DNA from: Vitellaria paradoxa
Lineage: Eukaryota; Streptophyta; Magnoliopsida; Ericales; Sapotaceae
DNA: 64,000 bases
NCBI GenBank assembly: GCA_019916065.1
Contig: CM034239.1
Location: forward strand, 34,806,419 to 34,870,418
Direction: 5' to 3'
Under the pieces are notes generated by a model. The model saw only the letters and a list, made by a program, of their open reading frames with translations, was not told the origin of the DNA and made no database searches. A program made the translations under genes and the position numbers. Shown one piece after another: positions 12,201 through 22,900 of the stretch. Position 1 is the first letter of the stretch. Each line of letters begins with the position of its first letter.

Positions 12201-12951
12201 TTATTATTTCATTGTAGGACCCAGACGATGGCAAATGGCCCTCTTGGACTGGACTAAGATAATTCCGACCAACTTATTTTTTTTTTTTGTATTTTGATTT
12301 TCGTATTTTAGAAAGTAATTGTTTGTTTTCTTTTTCCTTTTGTGTACATTTATATAAAACAAATTTTGTAATTATATTTCATATTGTTTTTGTATATATA
12401 AATGAACATTTTTGTTTTATTTTACTTAAAAATTTTTCTATTACATGTACAATTTAAATTATAACCAAATTAAATTAATTTAGAAATAAATATTTACAAA
12501 TAAATAATATAAATAATAAATGAATTTAAAAAATTAATTCAAATAATTAAAAAATTAATAAAAATTTTTTTAAAAAATTAAAAAATCTTATTGGCGGTCG
12601 CCAATGAAAAATAATAAATCTAAATAAAATAATTAAAAAAAGTATAAAGAGCTTTTGTGGTTACTAATGTCTACCAGCCACATGACGGGGACTTGGCGCC
12701 AAATTCACGGGAAAGAAGTAGCGACTACTTTGTTCTTATTAGTGACCGCCTCTGCTAGTCGCAAAAGCCCTCCACTTAAACTCAGTAGCAGTCGCCACTA
12801 CGGTCGCAAATACAATAATGACCACTCTGGCGGTCGCTAATAGTTGTTAGCGTCGACACAATTGCGATCCTTTTGCGGTGGTTGCCAAGCAGTCGCTAAA
12901 ACATATTAGCAATCGCTTATCCCATTGCTAAAACCCCCATCTCCAATAGTG
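9300..12951 (+). mobile_element. Degenerate CACTA (En/Spm) transposon, 5' end missing
   Basis: At 9846 an ATG opens MDKSLIDLPNRKSTKYMERI followed by CPCRKC, matching the transposase-associated zinc region at the N-terminus of plant CACTA Tnp2 proteins. From 10101 to about 10570, in broken frames, come VETTEEAD, FGKLSFIFESLHLKALN, SFDMLLQLLH and a MHVQMDACCFE-like segment, again Tnp2 N-terminal order. From 11080 to 11700 fragments resemble the plant Transposase_24 accessory protein (DHKNKVKSTYW, RMAMWLQTHRK). The element ends at 12951: the reverse complement begins CACTATTGGAGATGGGGG, the canonical CACTA terminus, preceded by subterminal repeats of the type GCGGTCGCTAAT over 12590-12930. No CACTA terminus was found on the left, and many stops interrupt the ORFs, so the copy is dead. 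The catalytic DDE part is absent. Confidence 0.8.
12590..12951 (+). repeat. CACTA 3' subterminal repeats and terminal inverted repeat
   Basis: Multiple variants of GGCGGTCGC, TAGCGAC and GTCGCTAAA in both orientations, ending CCATCTCCAATAGTG at 12951. A 3-bp duplication cannot be tested because the left end is missing. Confidence 0.75.
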
Positions 12952-13379
12952 TAAACTAAGTATGGACTTGCATCATTCTAGTAGCTCTTCAAAGAGGACT
13001 TAAAAAAGCAATAACAATACATAACATATAATATACACAAAAAAATACACGACCCTACTTGCACTATCCCGTGTTAAAATTCCTTCACTATTACCTGTCA
13101 AAAAAATCACAATTAATTAATCAAAATATTCTCGAGTTGGTCGAGAAGAGAAACACGAACCCATGAACTTTTTGAAAGAACCTCAGTGAAATTTACCCTG
13201 TAGAAAATGTATCTAGCTCCTTGTTGGACAAAGTAATTGTTATCACTGACATATGGTGAGTAGTTTTTAAGCTGCATAAATAAAAAATATATCAGACTAA
13301 TTACCATAAAAATGGGAGCACGCATAATAAATTAGTTCAAAAGTACAATAAAAATGTTTTGCTTCTTATAGGAAGAGGC

Positions 13380-13850
13380 CTTCTTCCAATGGTTCTGACG
13401 CATCATTTATATCAATTGAACAAATTGATGTGTTCTGATGGAGACCAACAATCCTTCTCTCCTATCAAATATTTTTTTTTCAAAAGCATGTAATAAAGAC
13501 GCATACCCAATTTTCCAAAATCCAAGAACTCAAAAAAGCTTGTATATCTCTAGGGAACACCCATTGTACACCAAATGAATTAAATAAAAGTTCCCACAAA
13601 CTCCACGTCTATTTGCGATGAAGGAACATGTGATTAATAGATTCCCCATTATCTTTGCATAGGCTACACCTATTTACCAGTGCCAGCCCTCTTTTCTGTA
13701 AGTTGTCAATGATAAGGGTACTCCTTTGTGCATACACTAGAGAACAATAAAAATAGAAGCAACTACGTACCAAAATTATCCCCAAGCTCTAAACTCTGCC
13801 CCATGGGAATGTCATTTCCCTACCAAACCCCAAAGACTTGTAAAAAGACT
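13380..13850 (-). pseudogene. L1-type LINE fragment (zf-RVT domain)
   Basis: Translated on the minus strand, with stops, it gives IIDNLQKRGLALVNRCSLC, DNGESINHMFLH and WELLFNSFGVQWVFPRD. That is the order of the zinc-binding reverse-transcriptase domain at the C-terminus of plant L1 LINEs. No flanking duplication or poly(A) was found. It is a short relic unrelated in position to the L1 at 54031-56725. Confidence 0.7.
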
Positions 13851-14788
13851 TTACTAGGATTTGGGCCATTAAGCCTAGACGTTATAGAAATAAATTCGAA
13901 CACTTTATAACTTAATAATGCCAGATCAGTTGATAAGAAAATCCAATAAAATTTATTGTGGTTAACTACAAAATTCTGTAAAATTTATTGTGGTCAGTGC
14001 AAGCTTGTTTAAATCAATGCCACATTAGTTAATAATATATATTAAGTAATACATACATTAGAGAAAATTTTATCAATCATCCCCATATCTAGATAACATG
14101 ACTAATATTCTAAGTAAATGTATATAACGTTTAGAAATGGAATGGAGTTTTGCAGTAATAAGAAACAATATCTGTAATCACCAATTGTCAAGACTACATT
14201 TGTTTTTTAATTTTCAGCCAACCTATGATGTGGGCCTATATTGGTTAATAAACAAAATGAATTAACTTATCAACAAAAATACAAAAAAAAAAATGAAGTA
14301 AAACATCAATAAAAGGCCATGACATAATTATTGATAGAAAAATAAAATAACTCCATGCAGCATCATCACATGGATATAATGTGTCCTCGAAAAGAGACTA
14401 ATGGAAGTTCAACTACTGTAGTCTAAAAGTACAACTTCATGAAGTTAATGTTATTATTAATGCATGGAAACAACATAGTAAAAATTACAATATAAGAACT
14501 TATTCTTCTTCTTCTCCATCTTCGTATTCTAATCATTTATTGCCAACTCATGCTTGCTCAGGTATCATTTTGGATTACTAGTCTTGGCATTTGTGAATAG
14601 ATATATATGTGTGTCTCTGTGTGTGTGTGTTTGTAACCATATGATATGCGACAAACAATATTTCTTTGACGTTATAGATGAATCTACAACTCATGAAAGG
14701 GAAAGGGTTCATGAAACTCCTAATAACAGAACAAGGAAATATAAGCATCAAGTTTAGCAATTATCCATATTAATTAGTCTAATTATAG
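13851..14788. other. Intergenic, nothing recognised
   Basis: AT-rich sequence with a (GT)n-like run near 14606-14630. The reading frames at 14554-14760 on both strands are short and without family resemblance. Confidence 0.5.
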
Positions 14789-15045
14789 TGTTATAGACCC
14801 AAATTAGTTAGTGAGGATATCAAATTAGTTAGTTAGTTTGAATCCAATTAGTTAGGTAATCAGTGGTTGTTGTAGAGTCTATAAATAAAGAAATATTGTA
14901 TGGAAAAAAGGAGGATATGAAAAAAGAATTTTGATTTTCTGATTAATTTCTCATTTGAGAGAGTAGGGTTGTTCTTGAATCAAACTTTTTTTTTTATTTT
15001 CTATTTTATTTTCTTAGTTACCAATCAAGAAGTGGGTTCACTTCA
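14789..15045 (+). repeat. Left LTR of the LHCB2-carrying element
   Basis: 257 bp, TG...CA ends, with a TATAAATAAAG box at about 14880. About 85% similar by eye to the right LTR, with small indels, suggesting an old insertion. Confidence 0.85.
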
Positions 15046-15316
15046 ATTGGTATTAGAGCCGATTACATCCATAGTTGAAGAAGAATTTTCTAAGAAAGAG
15101 TTACTCTGCAAACTCATGGATTTAATAATGGAATTGGATGAAAAGCATGAAGATTTATCTCACAATATTCAAATCAATTCAATTGCAATAGCAAACATGA
15201 ATTCCAGATTCAAAATATATTCTATGGAGAGAGATTTAGAAAGGGAGTCAGCATAAACAGAAAGTGATATGAAAGTAGTAGGAGAAGAAGATCTAGAGAA
15301 AGAGAGAGAGATAGAG

Positions 15317-16108
15317 ATGACAACCTCTGCAATTCAGAAGTCAACCTTTCCCAGACAGACAACTTTGAAGCCCTAGAACGACATTGTAAGAAAGGTTGGC
15401 AGCTTCGGAGGCAGCTGCATCACCATGCAAAGAATTGTAAAAAGTGCTCTCAAAAGCATATCATCTAGCCCAAACCAACCTAAGAACTTGGAAAAATTCT
15501 CTAAGCAAACCCCATTGTACTTGACAGGTGAATTCCTAGGTGACTATAGGTGGGTGCTACTAAGCTGTCAACATACCCAGAAATATTTACCAAGAATCAC
15601 GAACTTGCGATAATCCACTGTTGCTGGCCTATGCTCGACACACTAGGCTGTAGCTTCCCCAAAATCTTTGCCAAGAATGGTGTCAAGTTTGGCAAGACAA
15701 TTTGGTTCAAGACTGAAGCCCAGATTTTCTTACGAGGTGGCCTTGATTACATTAGCAATCCAAACCCCATCCATAGCTAGAGCATTCTCACAATCTGGAC
15801 ATATCAAGTGGTGCTTATACGGTTCATTGAGAGTTGTCAGGTTGGCGGTGGTCCCCTTGATGAACGACTCGACACGATTGATCCCAGACGAGCCTTCAAC
15901 CCACTTGGACTGGTTGATGATCCTAAGGCGTTTGCAAAGTTACAAGTGAAGGAGATTAAGAATGGAAGGCCGACAATGTTTTCCGTGTTCGGTTTCTTTG
16001 TCCTGGTAATTATTACGAAAATAGCCCAATTGAGAACTTCTTTGCCACCTTGCTGATCCCGTGGACAACAATGCATGGGCCTATGCTAAAATTGTACTTG
16101 GAAAATGA
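15317..16108 (+). pseudogene. LHCB2: Retrocopy of an LHCB2-type chlorophyll a/b-binding protein gene
   Basis: The intact parent encodes a light-harvesting complex II apoprotein imported into chloroplasts. The copy starts at an ATG at 15317 (MTTSAIQKSTFPRQTTLKP, the LHCB2 transit-peptide opening). It then has [22 protein letters not shown], the [12 protein letters not shown] block, [20 protein letters not shown] (first membrane helix), [44 protein letters not shown] (third helix) and a proper C-terminus, NNAWAYAKIVLGK then TGA at 16106. Length, 792 bp, is almost exactly that of a full LHCB2 coding sequence, with no intron. It is dead: an in-frame stop at 15374, a frameshift near 15552, a stop at 15778, and two further frame changes near 16026 and 16040. 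An A-run at 16140-16150, 31 bp after the stop, may be a poly(A) relic. It sits entirely between the two LTRs. Confidence 0.9.
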
Positions 16109-16223
16109 ATATAAAACTAAGAGGACTATCCTTGCCTTGAAAAAAAAAAATTCTTCCATTGCAACACCATAATAGTTGTATTTTGACCTTGAGGATAAGG
16201 TCAATTTTTAGGGGCGTGGAAGT

Positions 16224-16455
16224 TGTTATAAACCCAAATTAGTTAGTTAGTTAGTTTAGTCGTCGTTGTTGAGTCTATAAATAAAGAAATATTGTAAGTA
16301 AAAAAAAAAAAAAAAAGAAGGATATGACAAAAGAATTTTGATTTTGGGATTAATTTCTCATTTGGGAGAGCAGAGTTACTCTCTAATCAAACTCATTTTT
16401 CCTTTGTTTTCTCTTTTATTTTCCTAGTTGCCAATCAAAAAGTGGGTTCACTTCA
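16224..16455 (+). repeat. Right LTR of the LHCB2-carrying element
   Basis: 232 bp, same TG...CA ends as the left LTR; differs by a shortened TTAGTTAG tract, an expanded A-run at 16300-16317 and substitutions. Confidence 0.85.
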
Positions 16456-17879
16456 TATACACTGTAGCAAAGTAGTAATAAGTTGCATTCCATTTTAGAA
16501 TCTTACTATCACAATAGAAAAATTATGGATTGATTCTCTCTTATGTCCAAAATTTCTCTCCATTGGTGCTCTGTTTGGATGTGAAGAATAGCCTCTCATT
16601 AATTTTCAAATTCACATAATCAACCTATACATAAGACAAGCCCTGTAAATTTGATGTGGTCACATGCTATTCAGATATTTCTCATTAGTCGACAAATGGG
16701 GCATTATTTGAAGAACTTTCTACTAGATTCCAACTCACATGTTTATTTACAGTGTTGTACTGCAAATGCTGTTGTTACGAGTTAATTATGGCATAACTTA
16801 GTACCCCTAATTTTGAACAATGTTGCTTTATGTGAGATGTCGAAGGCTATTTAGGATTTTTTAGCACTCTTTTTCACACAGAGTAACGTTTTAGGAATAT
16901 TCGAAACTCATGAGCAACTCCTCTTATTTAGGCAGGGTGATCATATGCTTCCAATCATTTTAAAATCCTAACTATGAGCATTTGTTTTTCAATTAATTAA
17001 ACTTCTTAATATAATATGTTGGCGCCTCCCCTATATATATGTTGGCCCTCGATCGGTCCTTCACTGTAAAAAATAAATAAATAAATAATTTTTTTCTTAA
17101 GTTTGTTTCCCAAGGTAAATTCTTAAATGACTATAATTTTTTTGGCTTTCTTTGAACTCAAGGTTGTTAAATAAAACGATCAAGTATTGAACTAAAACAG
17201 TAACTTGAAAAAAAAAAAAAAAGTCTATTATTTTAATACTGTCAACCTCATCTTTAAAATCTTCATTGATAATAATTTTTACCCTATTTTATTTTTATCC
17301 ATCCCCGGATATCGAATTTTAAAATTAGTATTTTTAATTTCTTTAGATTTTAAATAATAATAAATTTGTAAAAAACTAGATATTTATATATGTAAATACT
17401 AAAATTCGATTCAGTTCTTACTTTCTATTCCAACAATTTAAGTAGAATTTAACAACCAAGTTGAAAATTGAGTAATCATCTCTTAAGTGAGAGGCACTTG
17501 CGTAACTCAGTGGAAGCACATTTTTCCTAAGATAATAAATGGAAATATACTATTCCGTCGAAAGAATTTATTAAAAACCTGTGTCAAAATAATGTGACAA
17601 TGACATAATTATAGTAGAAGGTAACTTCATGGGTTTATATTTCATGGGTTTATATTTTCAAGGTGATGAACTCATAAATATGCCACATTATTTTCACAAT
17701 TTTTTTTTTTAATAAAATAGCATCACACTAATGAATGTGGCCACACTGCAAGACTTCAAAATTTAAAGCATTTCTGATGGCAGAAACAGGCAACTTTCAT
17801 TTACTAAAATCATCTCCAGTCATTTTACATCTGTATGTGCAGAGAGAGAGAGAGAGAGAACAGCATCTTCAACCAAAAA
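16456..17879. other. Intergenic and DA2 3' flank
   Basis: Low-complexity AT-rich DNA with no recognised gene. An AAATAAATAAATAAATAA tract lies near 17070, and a direct duplication of CATGGGTTTATATTT lies at 17628-17657. The last 150 bp upstream of 17880, including a (GA)8 run at 17842-17858, should be the 3' UTR of the minus-strand DA2 gene. Confidence 0.5.
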
Positions 17880-19929
17880 CTACTGCCATGCAATTCCTGG
17901 TGCACTTGCCCTGGCCCGAGCCTCAGCTAATGAAACTGCCATTGCTAACATCATCTGCTCCTCAAAACTTTCCGGCACAATGGGTCCTCCAACAGTTTGG
18001 AAGCCAGCCTCGATTTCATCATGTTGAGGTGGCAATGCAGCACCGCCGCCGCTGAACCTATTCCCTTCTGCATGACTGGTCCCATCTTCAGGCACCTCAG
18101 ACTCCTGATCCACCACCCCCCACTCTCTGTCATCTCCGGTTATTTCCAGCTGGTTATCAGTAGGGACCTCGACCGAGCTCCCAGCAGGACAATAACTCTC
18201 CACCACTTGATCCCCCATATTGGAAAACCTGGTATAGCCAGGAACCATGTTGTATGTGGAAACATTTACACTACAGCTGCTGCAGGATTCTCCACCCATT
18301 TGCTGCCGCTCAGCTAAGGCTGCAATTGCACAAGCAAAACCTCCCGATGGCGATGAAGACGATTCGGCCAGCAGGGGAATGGCCGGTAAGACACACTGCT
18401 CCTCTGTTACATACTGCTCAGATAGAGCAGAGTCACTGTAGGTTGGATTCCTGGCTCTGCCATTCTCCTGTCATCATCATGTATGTTCAGTATATAAGTA
18501 CAGGTTATTTGGGAAACATGAAACAGGATATAATAACAAATAGTCATATTCTCCAACCTGCACAAGAGAAGGGACAGTAAGATCAAATTTGGTAACAATA
18601 AACAGCAAGATGTATGCAAGCTTTACTGTTTGGTGCCTTTCCAGTTTTTTCTTTTGAAAGCTTCCTCAAGGTCTGGCAATTGTGGTAGGGTAGGTGTGGA
18701 TTGCGGATTTGATTTTTTTTTTTGGGGGGGGGGGGGGGAGGAAAATGCAAATTCCCAAATGCACGTTCTGATTGAGTGTAATAGAAAATATAAGAACATA
18801 AAAAAACAGTCATCTATAAACCAATTTTCTAATTTAATTATTTTTAATTTCTCAAATTATATGCATATTCTCTTCAAAATTTTCATTCGCATACGAAACA
18901 AAAGAAAAAATTTTTAATTCCTTTCCCTTTATATTTCCCATGACAAATCCTTAACCAACCACACCCAAAGTCTCTTAAGCCTAAAGTTAATCAAGAAACA
19001 AATTGCAGTAATAGTCATCCCCAAGGATTTCTAGCCTTGTATTTCTAGATTTTAAACGATTGTTAAAAATAATGAGAGACTGAGATATACACTACGGAAA
19101 CAGGACAACATACAATTTTCATGTCAGCAGAAATCCTAGTTTTTTCTTCCCTTGATGACTCGGGATACAGAGACAGAGAGCAAGAAAGGAAGCCTTTGGA
19201 AGGGGTCAGTTGAAGCCCTCATTCCATGACCCTGATTTTAGTTGGCACCTCGCGGAGAGTGCCCTGAACCCAACATGAAGGCATCATGGGCCATGGCATA
19301 TCATGTTAAAGAACTCCAAATATGTATCTCCCATCAAATTGAGACAGATTCCAACTAGGTTGCTGTCTAAGAAGAATAGAGCCTTCTAAGTGCAATGTCC
19401 TCAGACATGTTGGATATTGATACTTGTTGGGCACTCGTTTAAATGTTTTCTATTATTTTTATTTTTATTTTTCTTAAGAATGCAACACTTGTGATACACA
19501 CCTAAGTTGCGCGGACCCCCAAAACTGTAGAGTACCCACTCGGGTGCAAGTGGGGTGCGGGTGTGGGTGCGGGTGCGGAGTCGGGTACGGCACTTTCAAT
19601 CCGGACACAACTGTGATGATTAGTTGAAGGAATCATCTATTTTGAACTTCTCTGGCAATGACATTCTCCGGCCATGGTGTTCTCTCTCTGGCCATGGTGT
19701 TCTCCATCCCAAAGGATTCTTTGGATGGCTTTAAACTTTTGTCTTCTTTGTGTTGATTACACAAATATAATTAAATTTTACAACTTTTATGTATGTTAAA
19801 TAGAAGTCACATGTCCCAAGCAAGCTATTAATTACATTAATATTAATTACACTGATAGAAACATTCCCCATGCCAGACTTTTGCTATTCCATTTGTGTAT
19901 AAAGACTTTTTCTCTTCCATTTTATGTAT

Positions 19930-19962
<33 letters not shown>

Positions 19963-22900
19963 TCAGTAGACGAAAGGGCAAACTACAAATAACTAAAAAT
20001 ATATACTTATAATATTAATTTATAAAATAATTAAAAATTACATGGGGATACGAAAGGGCAAACGATAAATAATTAAAAATATATACTTATAATATTAATT
20101 TATAAAGTAATTAAAAATTACATGGCGTATCCCAGTACCCATATCCGAATTTGGATCCATATCCGCATATCCTCTATTCTCTTGACTTGAAATATCCGAC
20201 AACTAGATTCACACCCGCACCCAATTCGAGTCAGGGGTCCAAGCAACATAGATACACACATTCGTGGATTAGATGTTCATAAATCACATTGTAATTTTGT
20301 AGAAAAAAAAAACTTGAAATCCAATAACGAAATAATATTGATTTATATCTATTAACCCCTTCTATAATTTTTAATTTTGAATATTTTAAAACCCACAAAA
20401 TCTTATTTTTCCATGAATATATTTTTTTTTCCCTAAAACAGATACTAGGATTTTTTTGTTCACATTTATTTTCCAACATCTATCATGAAAATTTATTTTG
20501 TACTATTTTGATATAAATTAAAAGTATAAATGTATTTATAATAAAAATGAACAAATTGTTGTTATTTTTTTATACATATATGTTATGTTACTCAGACTCT
20601 TCACTTTAGAGTGAAGTACGCGTGTCGACATGACATGGCACTGACTTGGGTGTGAGATCCATGTCGGATGTAGTGAAAACTTTTGAAACACACATGATTT
20701 TAGAAAAGATGAAGGTTGGGTTTAAGAAATCTTTTAGATGACATGTGACTCCAAACTCTTTTGGTCTTTCATAATATAAAAGGATAAAAATACCAAATCA
20801 ACTTTTATAATTTACTTCATGAATAAATTTTATTTTTGAGTTTGTTTCTATTTTAATTATTATCAGTGATTTATAATACCATGTTGTTACAACACTTAAA
20901 AAAATACATTTATCTCCTCCTTATTTGTATATCAGTTACACTTACACATATAATATTGTTTCTTTGAGCCACATCTCCATACCCATATTAAAAATTTGGA
21001 CACTTTTTCAAAGAGTCCCCGTACCCTAAAATATATCTAATTCTGACATTTGGATACGTATTCGAGTTCGACACTCATTCCTAAGTCCGTGCAACATCGC
21101 ATATGAAAATATATTTATTTGCTACTATGGCACCGTTTGGAATTCTAAAAAACAAAATAAATCTCCAAAAATCTCTGTTTTGTTTCCCGCCATTACTAAA
21201 AACCCAAAATTCGCTTAAAAAAACCAACAATTCGGAAGAAGGTTAATCTAATGCGTAAATTTTTTTAATAATCATATTCTTCTAGTCAAAAACTTTTAAA
21301 CGAGTACCATTGTTGCTATTTTTTACGAAATTTTTTGAATCCGTGGGAACGAATTTGGAAAACCGTTCCCACGGTCTTGAAAAAATGAGTGACAAAATTT
21401 GAATCCATTAGAACGGTCTAGTAAATCCGTTATAACGGATTATTCCGCCAAAGTTAACCCAAACCACGTTTTTTCTTGTTTTTTATCACTCCAAACGCCA
21501 CCTATATCTGGATACAATACCTTGTCAAAAAGTTATAAATGTATTAATAATAAAAACGAACAACTCGTTATTATTTTCCTAGACATATATATGAAAATAT
21601 AATTATTTGTTGCTATATCCGGATATCCCTCCCTTGTCGTATTCTGAATTTTTCATTAAAAACACGCCATGCCAACCTGTAAATATCATGTTGTATATGT
21701 AGCTGCAACGGCTAGGTGGCTATAAGGTAAAAATTAGTATACGAATAACTATCCACGATCTCGAAACAATTTCTGATAATTCGAGGCTTCTTCCTAGTGA
21801 CAGTTAATAACTATATTGCCTCGCCACTCTTAACATTACCTGATGCTTTACTATATGAAATTAGAACAAGTACCTGAATGGACAACCAGATAGCTTCCAT
21901 AACCATTATACCCTCAAGGTCCATATCAAATTCACCATCCCTGCATTTAGCGCCAGAATCAAAGAAAAAATAACATTTGTTATAACCACATTAAATGCAT
22001 TCGTCAAGCAAGACGGGTTAGAAACCATCTAAGTAAAAAAAGCCAGGCTGCATCGTTGAAATAAGGTCAAGGACATCATGAAATAAGGTCAAGGACATCT
22101 TTCCCATGTATGAACCACATAAAAACTACCTACCAAAAAAATAAAAAATAAAAAAATCACATAAAAACTAACAATCTATTCAACAAATTCATAAAGTTCT
22201 CAAGTTGTGGAGTTGATTGCACCAACCATGGTCTGGACTGCCTGAAAAGTTATGGCAGCCACTAATGTGGCTTGGGACCACCAAATAGAACCAAGACAGT
22301 CAACAAAGAGACATAAAGGAAGTGCAAGTCCTGGAACTTGTTAAAAAAAAAAAAAAAAGAGTGCTGTAATAACTTTTAATTTATAGAGAAGCTTCCCATT
22401 TATGGGAAGGGTTGAGCCTAGAGTCACTGTGATATGGGTAAGCCTAGGCACTTGGCTCAAGATGAAAAGGTGAAGCGTTTACAAAAAAGGCTTCTATGGC
22501 CAAGCCAAGGGGATACTTTGAGCGTGCCTAGAATGAATGGGAAAAGCTATCTCTGATGGACTTGACAGTTCAAAGACAAAATGTCACATGACAGATATCC
22601 TCTTACTAGAGTTTGACTTTGCAGGACTAAGTAGACACACATAATTGGTCCACTCGTATCCTCATGAGACTAACACATTGGAGCATGTCAAGGAGATTGC
22701 AATGAAATGGAAATTCAAGCACCAAGATTGATTTGAAATACATGCTCTACCTGCAATGCGCTACTTTGGCATTCCTGAAATTATTCATATGAAAGCTATG
22801 CAAGTAAATAATCAAACATCATCTATATAAAAATAGAAGCAGTATGTGCCTACGTAGCACTTTCTATGAAGAGAGATTTTCTAAAATGCTTAAGTCATAA

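Larger units (their letters stand above)
14789..16455 (+). mobile_element. Short non-autonomous LTR retrotransposon carrying an LHCB2 retrocopy
   Basis: Two direct repeats, 14789-15045 and 16224-16455, both begin TGTTATA.ACCCAAATTAG and end GTGGGTTCACTTCA (TG...CA). Immediately after the left repeat, at 15048-15060, is TGGTATTAGAGCC, a primer-binding site of the initiator-Met tRNA type. A purine-rich tract (GGGGCGTGGAAG) precedes the right repeat. Flanks are TATAG and TATAC, a 4/5-matched 5-bp target-site duplication. The interior is only about 1.2 kb: a gag-like remnant after the left LTR (15076-15255, encoding KKELLCKLMDLIMELDEKHE and NSIAIANMNSRF), then the LHCB2-like copy, then a short pol-tail-like remnant (LEDKVNF). 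No protease, integrase or reverse transcriptase is left, so movement would have needed enzymes supplied in trans. Confidence 0.85.

Noticed and set aside
17997..18317. 106- and 108-codon plus-strand frames over 17735-18580
   Set aside because: Antisense shadows of the last DA2 exon, whose minus-strand reading is clearly conserved.
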